Source of the DNA: Bacteroidales bacterium
Lineage (GTDB): Bacteria; Bacteroidota; Bacteroidia; Bacteroidales; UBA932
DNA: 64,000 nucleotides
Direction: 5' to 3'
Assembly (NCBI GenBank): GCA_016288055.1
Contig: JAEEXZ010000002.1
Coordinates: forward strand, 20,967-84,966
Part shown: positions 42,319 to 48,902 of the stretch, in pieces
Layout of the letters: every line of letters starts with the position of its first letter
Position numbering within the stretch: the first letter of the stretch is position 1
Made by a program: the position numbers and the translations under genes
Notes under the pieces: generated by a model
Seen by the model: only the letters and a program-made list of their open reading frames with translations
What the model was told of the DNA's origin: nothing
Database searches by the model: none

Positions 42319-43302
42319 TTAGATACCTGCAGCGACTCCGGATGCTTCAGACCAGCTACCTACAGTGGCCGTCACCTTGATCTCGTGCATCGTGATACCA
42401 ATGTTGTAGGTATACTTGTAGCCAGGCTGCATGACCATATCTGCCGTATCAGGCGTTATTACGACTGAATAGGCATGACCGTCAAGCGTATAGTTCACTA
42501 CAAAAGAAGTAAAGGAAGCCCCATTCGCGGTAGGGTTGGGCACAATCAGAAGGCCGTCACCGACAGTCCGGGCGGTACCATCTACGGTGATGGATGACAC
42601 ATTGGGAACGGAGACATTATTCTCCTTTGTGGCGGAAGCATACGCCGTCGCATCCCATGAAGGGGTCGCAGTCAGCGTTTCAGAAGAGCTATTGTAGTTT
42701 GCAAGATTAACAGTAAGTGTTCCAGTATATGCAGCACCGTTCAACTTGATGCCAGTCACTGCCAGGCCTGTACCGGCAGTACCGGAAACGGTAAACTGTA
42801 CCCAGGACAGGGCATGCTTGAAAGTAAGGGGTACATTGCTGCTGGGGTTCGATGCCTGTGCGCAGGCATACATCAAGTCATGCTGGGCGGTTTTATTGTT
42901 CTCGAGTGCGACAACAACTTTACTGGCATAATTGGCATTATCCGTACCGAATGTGGTCGTGGAACTACCAGCTTTAGTCACGGCAAGGAAGTTAAGTGTT
43001 TCCGAATTAAGCGGCCAATACTTTTTGGAACCCGATACACCGGACCAAGTAGTAGTAGATGATTCATTGGCAAACTCGGCTCCATCAAAATAGTCACCAG
43101 AGCCTGCTGCGTAAGCGGCAACGTAGAAATGATAATCCGTAGGGAAGACCGTGTTGGCAACCGGTGCCTTCGTAGTAGGCTTGGCCAGAAGCGAGAAGGC
43201 GATCTGGCGGGATTCAGGACTGCCTGTGTAGACGTCCTTGACTTTGGCGCAACTCACGAGCGCGAGAGCTGCGACGGAAAGAAGAATAAAGTACTTTTTC
43301 AT
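42319..43302 (-). CDS. Fimbrillin family lipoprotein, probable major subunit (327 aa)
   Basis: Signal MKKYFILLSVAALALVSC, then the fimbrillin start SRQIAFSLLAKPTTKAPV and YWPLNSETLNFLAVTKAG, NVPLTFKHALSWVQFTVSG and GHAYSVVITPDTADMVMQPG. It corresponds to the 324-residue protein at 53792-54763. Placed after the DUF3575 and DUF5119 genes, it is the best candidate for the main stalk protein of this operon, by position. Confidence 0.82.
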   Translation of the reverse strand: MKKYFILLSVAALALVSCAKVKDVYTGSPESRQIAFSLLAKPTTKAPVANTVFPTDYHFYVAAYAAGSGDYFDGAEFANESSTTTWSGVSGSKKYWPLNSETLNFLAVTKAGSSTTTFGTDNANYASKVVVALENNKTAQHDLMYACAQASNPSSNVPLTFKHALSWVQFTVSGTAGTGLAVTGIKLNGAAYTGTLTVNLANYNSSSETLTATPSWDATAYASATKENNVSVPNVSSITVDGTARTVGDGLLIVPNPTANGASFTSFVVNYTLDGHAYSVVITPDTADMVMQPGYKYTYNIGITMHEIKVTATVGSWSEASGVAAGI

Positions 43303-43347
43303 AGTAAGGTTTAAATTTGATTGTTTTCTTGTTGATGTATATATGGA

Positions 43348-44280
43348 CTAACCGATGGGAACGTCAATCTCCTCTCCTTGCCACGGGTTCACCGCTGGAG
43401 AAAAGCCGCCCGTTCCTTCCGGTTCAGGAATGTCAATTTCTTCTTCGATTTCGATCACATGCCGGGGTGCGACCACTTTCTCCGTGATGTCCATGGAGTA
43501 GTTGTGTTCGTCGCCGCCCGTGTCACGCATGATAAAATGTACGTATGTTTCGCTTTCTTTGTCGGTCCTTACGCCAAAGGTATTGAAGACGGCTGTGAGG
43601 GTGCCTTTCTCGCGGTTCACCTCCACCGGGAACCAGATGGTGCAAGGTTCGTCGGAGGCCTCTCCCCTGCCGATGAAATAGCTCCGGGACTGGTTGGTCA
43701 CAAATGCCTCGGCACTCTCCACGTACTCGAGGCCTGTGAGCTGGGTCATCTCGAAGGAGAAGGTCTGTACCACTGTGGAAGCATCGGCATGCAAGCTCGC
43801 AGCGCGGATCTCTCCGGTGAATTCCTGCACGGTCACTTCTTCCTTGGCGACGAGGAGGTGGTCCGGCATATAGACGATGGGGTCGTCCAGCGCTTTGGTG
43901 GAGAAGCGCCTGTAGCTCTTCATCTTGGATGCTGTGATGTCGGAGGTGAAGGCTTCGATGGTTTCCAGGGAGCTTTCTCCGCGTATCTGCACGTATTCTG
44001 TTCCGAAGGTATATACTAATAAAGTGTAGGTGCCGGGGGCTATGGTTACGTCGCCGCCTTCGCTTCCTACAAAGTGGGTGTTGGAAAGCATGCCCGTTTC
44101 CCAGCCGTAGAAGTTGGCCATGAAGTGTTCGGGGACGGCTATGGCATTGTCTTCCAGGTCGCTGGAAAGGTCAAGGGCCAGTTCCAGTTTCACGGACTTG
44201 TCCTTTTCATATATCGGCATGAAACGGCAGGAAGGCAGCAGGAGAAGGAGGGCTGCCATACTTGTTACGGCTTTTCTCAT
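43348..44280 (-). CDS. DUF5119 fimbrial lipoprotein
   Basis: A 310-residue lipoprotein (signal ending LLLPSC) of the DUF5119 family, typical of Bacteroidales fimbrial loci. It carries GDVTIAPGTYTLLVYTFGTE and SSLETIEAFTSDITASK, which are shared nearly word for word with the plus-operon copy at 52826. Probably an anchor or assembly factor like Mfa2/FimB (inferred). Its start overlaps the end of the DUF3575 gene by 4 bp. Confidence 0.8.
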   Translation of the reverse strand: MRKAVTSMAALLLLLPSCRFMPIYEKDKSVKLELALDLSSDLEDNAIAVPEHFMANFYGWETGMLSNTHFVGSEGGDVTIAPGTYTLLVYTFGTEYVQIRGESSLETIEAFTSDITASKMKSYRRFSTKALDDPIVYMPDHLLVAKEEVTVQEFTGEIRAASLHADASTVVQTFSFEMTQLTGLEYVESAEAFVTNQSRSYFIGRGEASDEPCTIWFPVEVNREKGTLTAVFNTFGVRTDKESETYVHFIMRDTGGDEHNYSMDITEKVVAPRHVIEIEEEIDIPEPEGTGGFSPAVNPWQGEEIDVPIG

Positions 44281-44891
44281 TGCCCACCTCCTTTTTTCTT
44301 GAATACCGTGAGGGGGACGACGACGGACACGCCGGCCTTCACCGGGCCGAAGTAGCGGATGTCCTTGGCCATGTCCTTTTCTGCGTAAGCCGGTCCGCCG
44401 GGTTCGTACACCCGGTACTCCCTGGCCCGGGAAAGGAAGAAACCCAGTCCCAGGGAGAACTCCAGGCGTAAACGGTTCCCTATGACGGGAACGGCAAACA
44501 TATAATCTATACCGACGCTTCCGAATCGGCCCTGATAGCCGTGGAAGTTGCGTTCAACATCATATTTCCCGGCCATGCCGAAGGCTCCGACCGAGTGGCC
44601 CTCGAAGGGCTTTGTGAACCAGTATCGGCCCTCAAGGGAAGCGGCGAGGGCCTGGAGGGCATTGGCGTTTGAGCCGAGGGTGCGAGGGATCCAGGGGTAG
44701 TACCAGTCTGCGCCGAGGGTCCAGTTGGCGGCCACGGCTACTTCCACGCCTATGTTGAGAAGGGGTATAGCCAGCGCATTGGTGCGTACGGCAACATCCC
44801 CCGCGCCTGTCTGCGCCGGCCTTGCGGCCATTGCATGCACGGTGATAAATACTGTTAGCAGCGTGAGGATATGTTTACAGGCGGGCCTCAT
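44277..44891 (-). CDS. DUF3575 outer-membrane protein
   Basis: A 204-residue protein of family DUF3575 with a signal peptide (LLTVFITVHAMAA). It shows beta-barrel-like strands, VRTNALAIPLLNIGVEV and WTLGADWYYPWIPRTLG, and KDIRYFGPVKAGVSVVVPL near the end. It is the first clear gene of the minus operon; its homologue opens the second part of the plus operon at 52203. Such proteins accompany fimbriae and may form an outer membrane component. Confidence 0.82.
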   Translation of the reverse strand: MRPACKHILTLLTVFITVHAMAARPAQTGAGDVAVRTNALAIPLLNIGVEVAVAANWTLGADWYYPWIPRTLGSNANALQALAASLEGRYWFTKPFEGHSVGAFGMAGKYDVERNFHGYQGRFGSVGIDYMFAVPVIGNRLRLEFSLGLGFFLSRAREYRVYEPGGPAYAEKDMAKDIRYFGPVKAGVSVVVPLTVFKKKGGGQ

Positions 44892-45215
44892 TGTGGTTCT
44901 TTTTCGAGGAATAATTAGTCCTCATCTGTTGGGCGCCTGATTACAGTTAGTCTTAGCGCGTTTCATAGTTTAGTTCTTGTTATTCAGTCATCTATGCGGG
45001 GGCTGGTTAGACCCCTTGTCCGTTCAATTTATCGAACGTTTATTTACACACCTTTTGTCCCTATCCCCAGCCTCTCCTCCCTGCGTCCTTTCGTGGGTAT
45101 TTCATGGCCCTTTTTGCAGGGCCCTTTGCCCGGCTTCTTGTCCGGTTCTTGCCCGGTTCTTGCCTGGCTTCTTGCCCGGATTCTTGCCCGGCTTCGCTCG
45201 GGTGCACTGCCCCCT
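44892..45215. other. Intergenic upstream of the minus fimbrial operon, no promoter seen
   Basis: I find no TAnnTTTG on the minus strand in this stretch. It holds one half of an imperfect inverted repeat (45022-45044) and a degenerate tandem TTCTTGCCCGG repeat (45128-45195, about five units of 11-12 bp). Confidence 0.5.
45022..45044 (+). repeat. Left half of imperfect inverted repeat flanking the central segment
   Basis: GTTCAATTTATCGAAC followed by GTTTATT. The inverse at 47573-47551 matches at 18 of 23 positions. Both contain GTTC-n8-GAAC, a site-like dyad. Confidence 0.45.
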
Positions 45216-45425
45216 TGTCATCCTGAGCGCAGCGAAGGATCTATCCGCCGTACTTCATACCCCGCCGCCGCTGTATGTACAGAAAATCGGCCTCTCAGAG
45301 CACTTTCGCTGTACATACAGATGCGCAATCGCCCTCTGGCGGCACTTCCCGCAACTGTATGTACAGAAAAACGGCCATCCAGAGCACTTTCGTTGTACAT
45401 ACAGAATTGCAATCGCCCTCTTTGT
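45216..45425 (+). repeat. Block and two-unit 84-bp hairpin array
   Basis: The 55-bp block (45216-45270) is followed by two 84-bp units at 45271 and 45355. It is the same arrangement as at 30588-30880, which has three units. A shared leader then continues to the Rpn gene at 45710. Confidence 0.85.
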
Positions 45426-45545
45426 CGCAAGATTGGGTTGTTTGGGTGCCTTCGAGCACGAAACACCCCCTTCTGGTGCTCGAGTTCAGGTACGGGTGCA
45501 CCGGGGCAAGGGAAAAGTGCACCCGTCGCGAGCGCGAAAAATCGC

Positions 45546-45695
45546 AATCGGCTAAAAAAAATGACGATTTTTATCTGTTTTAGCCGATTCGTGAAGAAAT
45601 CGACCGAAAAAATTTATGTTTTGACCGATAGTATCGGGAAAATAGACATATTATTGTAGTCCGGTTCTCCAGGGTGGAGGACCGGACTAATTTTT
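45546..45695 (+). other. Rpn leader stem-loop and terminator-like hairpin (copy 2)
   Basis: The stem AATCGGCTAAAA/TTTTAGCCGATT (45546-45589) and hairpin AGTCCGGTTCTCCA/TGGAGGACCGGACT (45658-45688) with TTTTT are the same as before Rpn copy 1. The two leaders are conserved even though the Rpn proteins are different. Confidence 0.7.
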
Positions 45696-45709
45696 AACCA
45701 TCATAACTT

Positions 45710-46633
45710 ATGACAAAGCCTTTGGCACCTGGCGGGAAAGGGAGGTATGCATTCCTGCTGTTTGACTCCACGATGAAAGTCGTCATTTTCAACCCCGAGA
45801 ACGAGAGACTCCTGATTCAGATCCTCGAGCTGCTCATTCCGGGGAAGCACATTGCCGGTATCACATTCATGGACAAAGAGAAACACGGTTTGGTGATTTC
45901 CGAAAAAGTGGCTACCTTTGACATGTTGTGTAAAGATGCAGATACCGGCGAAGAGTTCCTGGTAGAAGTGCAGAATGCGCCGCAGAACAACTTCCAAGAC
46001 CGTGTTCTGTCGTATTCCACCTACCCTATTAGGGAACAAATGGCACGAAGGATCAGCCGCATCCGCGACGGAGAGAAGTTGGACCGGATGGACTACACTT
46101 TAAGGCCGATATACGTCCTGAGCCTTGTGAACTTCGCGCTGGAGCATGAATCGGCCGAAGCCCTGGAGGAGAACTACATCTCCCGCTATGAGCTGAGAAA
46201 CCGCCACAACGCGGAGCTCATGACCCGGAGCCTGAACTTCGTGTTCGTGGAGATGGGCCGAATGAAACTGGGCCCCGAAGACGGTGACAAGTGCAACACT
46301 TTGCTGGAAAAATTCATCTTTTCACTGAAGCACATGCATGAGCTGGACAAGTGCCCGGACAACTTCAAGGAGGACCTGCTGAAAGACCTCTACCGCGCCA
46401 CGGAACTGGCCACCATGCCCATAGAGACAAGAGAATATTACGACCAGAATATGAGAACCGAATTAGACATCATCGCCCAGAAAGACTATGCCGTCAAACA
46501 AGGCCGCGCCGAAGGCGAAGCTAAGGGGCGGGCTGAAGTTGCCAAGGCCATGCTGAAGAACGGTTTGTCCGTAGACATGGTCATGTCGTGTACTGGTCTG
46601 TCGAAGAAAGAAGTTGAGCATCTTGCCCAATAA
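45710..46633 (+). CDS. Rpn family nuclease/putative transposase, divergent subfamily (copy 2)
   Basis: A 307-residue PD-(D/E)XK protein of a different Rpn subfamily from the copies at 31 and 58 kb. Catalytic-type residues are Asp71 (KVATFDML) and Glu86/Gln88 (FLVEVQ). The C-terminal end has the charged run GRAEGEAKGRAEVAKAML and the small domain MSCTGLSKKEVEHL. It uses the same leader and terminator as copy 1 and also has a duplicated 3' end directly after it. Confidence 0.85.
   Translation: MTKPLAPGGKGRYAFLLFDSTMKVVIFNPENERLLIQILELLIPGKHIAGITFMDKEKHGLVISEKVATFDMLCKDADTGEEFLVEVQNAPQNNFQDRVLSYSTYPIREQMARRISRIRDGEKLDRMDYTLRPIYVLSLVNFALEHESAEALEENYISRYELRNRHNAELMTRSLNFVFVEMGRMKLGPEDGDKCNTLLEKFIFSLKHMHELDKCPDNFKEDLLKDLYRATELATMPIETREYYDQNMRTELDIIAQKDYAVKQGRAEGEAKGRAEVAKAMLKNGLSVDMVMSCTGLSKKEVEHLAQ
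46415..46633 (+). CDS. Candidate internal Rpn-S reading frame within Rpn copy 2
   Basis: The internal ATG at 46415 would give 72 residues beginning MPIETREYYDQNMRTELDII. The stand-alone duplicate at 46643 begins at the equivalent Met. Internal initiation is inferred. Confidence 0.4.
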   Translation: MPIETREYYDQNMRTELDIIAQKDYAVKQGRAEGEAKGRAEVAKAMLKNGLSVDMVMSCTGLSKKEVEHLAQ

Positions 46634-46642
46634 CTGGTCACC

Positions 46643-46873
46643 ATGCCCATAGAGACGAGAGAATATTACGACCAGAATATGAGAACCGAATTAGACATCA
46701 TCGCCCAGAAAGACTACGCCGTCAAACAAGGCCGCGCCGAAGGCGAAGCCAAAGGTCGTGCCGAAGGCAAGGCGGAAGTTGCCAAGGCCATGCTGAAGAA
46801 CGGTTTGTCCGTAGACATGGTCATGTCGTGTACTGGTCTGTCCAAGAAAGAAGTTGAGGAATTGACTGTTTAG
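46643..46873 (+). CDS. Stand-alone Rpn C-terminal (RpnS-like) ORF after Rpn copy 2
   Basis: A 76-residue ORF repeating the last 72 residues of the Rpn gene upstream (offset 228 bp) with one extra EGKA-type tetrapeptide and a changed end (EELTV versus EHLAQ). Differences inside are mostly synonymous (for example ACA/ACG and TAT/TAC), so the protein is under constraint or the copy is recent. The same layout as at 32169, in an unrelated Rpn subfamily, argues for function. Confidence 0.6.
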   Translation: MPIETREYYDQNMRTELDIIAQKDYAVKQGRAEGEAKGRAEGKAEVAKAMLKNGLSVDMVMSCTGLSKKEVEELTV

Positions 46874-46893
46874 ACACACCAGACTACCACGAA

Positions 46894-46932
46894 CAGCTCC
46901 GTTTGTCAAACAGACGGAGTTGTTTTTTTTTC
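46894..46932 (+). terminator. Rho-independent terminator after the second Rpn pair
   Basis: CTCCGTTTGTC and GACGGAG arms followed by TTGTTTTTTTTT. Same family as the terminator at 32399. Confidence 0.8.
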
Positions 46933-46949
46933 TTTCCCGGAGCTGGGGG

Positions 46950-47099
46950 CAACGGCAGCCATTTTCTGGGCCCTTCCACGGAGCCCGGAAAATGGCTGTC
47001 CGTAGCAGGCCCTCCTGCTTTCGAGGGCCTGCGGTGCCTTCTCACCAACACGCAATGGCCGGCGCGCCTCGTTTTGCGCGCCGGCTCCCGTGTAACCAC
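46950..47099 (+). ncRNA. Candidate structured element with three hairpins (copy 1)
   Basis: Three successive stems can be drawn: CAGCCATTTTC with GAAAATGGCTG; GCAGGCCCTC with GAGGGCCTGC; and GCCGGCGCGC with GCGCGCCGGC. The second copy (59582-59732, inverted) keeps all three while changing paired bases together. I do not recognise a known RNA family. It could also work as DNA. Confidence 0.5.
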
Positions 47100-47109
47100 T
47101 CGCATAAGC

Positions 47110-47290
47110 TTGTCATCCTGAGCGCAGCGAAGGATCTATCCGCCGTACTTCATACCCCGCCGCTGCTGTATGTACAGAAAAACTGCCTCCCAGAGCACTT
47201 TCGGTGTACATACAGATTCGCAATCGCCTACTTTATCGCAAGATTGGGTCGTTTGGGTGCCTTCGAGCACGAAACAGGCCCTTCTGGTGC
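47110..47290 (+). repeat. Block and single 84-bp unit without an Rpn gene
   Basis: The 55-bp block, one 84-bp hairpin unit from 47166, and the following tail (CAAGATTGGGT, TTCGAGCACGAAAC) match the start of the Rpn leaders, but the leader then breaks off. Confidence 0.8.
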
Positions 47291-47420
47291 TCGAGTGGGT
47301 GCAAAGGTGCTTGAAGTGATGCAAAGGAGCTCGAGGGGGTGCAAAGGAGCTCGAGGGGGTGGCAAAGGTGCTCGAGGTGGCGCAAAGGTGCTCGAGTGGG
47401 TGCAAAGGTGCATGAAGTGG
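47286..47420 (+). repeat. Degenerate tandem repeat, GGTGCAAAGGTGCTCGAG
   Basis: About seven units of 18-19 bp. It appears to be an expansion of the GGTGCTCGAG motif found once at the same place in the other Rpn leaders. Confidence 0.75.
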
Positions 47421-47514
47421 GGCCTGGGCGCTTCAGGGACTAGGTTTTGGGGATGAGACACAGCCGCGAAGGGGCCCCGCGCCAGAGGGAAACTTTACGA
47501 TTTTTGACAAAAAA

Positions 47515-47546
47515 TTTGCATTTGTATTTTTTAGTTCTTATGTTTG
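47515..47546 (+). promoter_or_regulatory. Promoter of the plus-strand fimbrial operon
   Basis: TTTG (47515-47518), 20 bp, TATGTTTG (47539-47546): a strong Bacteroidota promoter. It lies immediately inside the right inverted-repeat half at 47551-47573, so it would turn with the segment if that inverts. Confidence 0.75.
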
Positions 47547-47550
47547 CAAA

Positions 47551-47573
47551 AATATTCGTTCGTTTATTTGAAC
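47551..47573 (-). repeat. Right half of imperfect inverted repeat
   Basis: Read on the minus strand it is GTTCAAATAAACGAAC followed by GAATATT, matching 18 of 23 positions of the left half at 45022. Mismatches include positions in the centre of the GTTC-n8-GAAC dyad. Confidence 0.45.
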
Positions 47574-47594
47574 AGTATTGAAGGCTATTAGCCA

Positions 47595-47759
47595 ATGTTT
47601 AACATTAAAATGAAGGCCATGAAAAACTTTAAGAATGCGCAAGTCTATGACTGCCCGAAGGTCGAGCCCATTGAGCTCAACACCGAATCTACCATCCTGG
47701 ACACCAGCGATGATGAGGGACAGATGACACCTAAGCCGTTTGACCCTATTTACCAGTAG
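47595..47759 (+). CDS. Short acidic peptide ORF opening the plus fimbrial operon
   Basis: A 54-residue ORF: a basic lead (MFNIKMKAMKNFKNAQVYD), then CPKVEPIELNTESTILDTSD and an acidic/proline tail ending FDPIYQ. It lies between the promoter and the first lipoprotein, 22 bp before the latter. A likely relative is at 41006-41107 in the minus operon. There is no signal peptide. Function unknown. Confidence 0.55.
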   Translation: MFNIKMKAMKNFKNAQVYDCPKVEPIELNTESTILDTSDDEGQMTPKPFDPIYQ

Positions 47760-47781
47760 ATTAATCACCTAAACTCACACT

Positions 47782-48879
47782 ATGAAAAACGGACTCCGAA
47801 ATGGTCCCCTTTGGGGATCATTGGCCGTTGTCCTCATGGTTTCGGGAGCTTGTACGAGAGAAGGGGCATCGGCCCTTAATGGCGAAGCCTTTATCTTGCC
47901 CGGAATCATGGTCGAGTCTCCGTACACGGAGCCGGACGACGCTACAAAATCTGTAGCCGGAGAGGTTCAGTACAGGCTGTATTGGAATGCTGGCGACAAG
48001 ATTGCCATCGTGAACATATCACAGGGCAATCGGATCGACACCTATACCTCTACCGCGCGCACGAACGAAAACGACGGCCTGGCCAGCTTCAAGGCCGATG
48101 CCCAGTACTCTTACAACCCGAACGACCTGGTATTTGCCGCATATCCGGTAGATGCCATCGAGAATATTGCAACCAGCGTGGCTCCCTACAAGATTACGAT
48201 GAGCCTGGCGGACAATACTTCCTATTACATCAAGTCAAACAGCCCCATGTTCTCGCGGAACGACATTCAGGTCTCTCCGCTGATGAATGCAAGCCAGTTG
48301 CATGGTTCCGGAAACAATCTTCCCAGCATCAAGCCCAGCCGCATGACGGGCATGCTCCGCGTTTTGAGCCACATCTCCAACGAGACGCTCAGCCAGGAGC
48401 AGGTATCGGCCCTCACCGTTGCGGTGAAGGGCGTCGCAGGGCAGGCCGATATCGTCTTCTCGGGGACATCGGCCGGCGCGAAGCCGTCCCTGGCCGTGAA
48501 CATGGGCTCGGAGGACCAGATCACCGTGCTTCTGCCCAACAGGCCGAAGATGGCGTCTGCCGCCGCCATTGTTGAGTTCATCCCTGTGTTCCCCATCTGG
48601 ATGGGCCGGGACAATACCCGCGACGGGATTAGCTTTATCTTCACGACGGACCTGTACAAGGCGGCTTTCCACCGCGAAGCCAGCAGTAATGTCCGTTCCA
48701 ATAACGTCACTGCATTCAATATATTTGAAGGGTCCTACACACGGATTGGCTCGGAGGATGCTTTCTCTGCCGACAACCAGTGGTGGTACACCCTCAAAGC
48801 CGGCGGCATGAACAGCCCCGGCAACTTTGACTCCCCCGGCCCGAATATAGGCAGCAGCGCGGGAGGATTTGTTGACTAA
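47782..48879 (+). CDS. Fimbrillin family lipoprotein (365 aa)
   Basis: Lipoprotein signal (LWGSLAVVLMVSGAC). Fimbrillin-like body with SPYTEPDDATKSVAGEVQYR, NAGDKIAIVNISQGNR and FAAYPVDAIENIATS, and later KAAFHREASSNVRSNNVTAF. It is the counterpart of the 359-aa protein at 39914. It is followed after 23 bp by the 1020-aa protein, as the 359-aa gene neighbours the FISUMP genes in the other operon. Confidence 0.78.
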   Translation: MKNGLRNGPLWGSLAVVLMVSGACTREGASALNGEAFILPGIMVESPYTEPDDATKSVAGEVQYRLYWNAGDKIAIVNISQGNRIDTYTSTARTNENDGLASFKADAQYSYNPNDLVFAAYPVDAIENIATSVAPYKITMSLADNTSYYIKSNSPMFSRNDIQVSPLMNASQLHGSGNNLPSIKPSRMTGMLRVLSHISNETLSQEQVSALTVAVKGVAGQADIVFSGTSAGAKPSLAVNMGSEDQITVLLPNRPKMASAAAIVEFIPVFPIWMGRDNTRDGISFIFTTDLYKAAFHREASSNVRSNNVTAFNIFEGSYTRIGSEDAFSADNQWWYTLKAGGMNSPGNFDSPGPNIGSSAGGFVD

Positions 48880-48902
48880 AAAAGATTTAAAGAGAACAAA
48901 CT

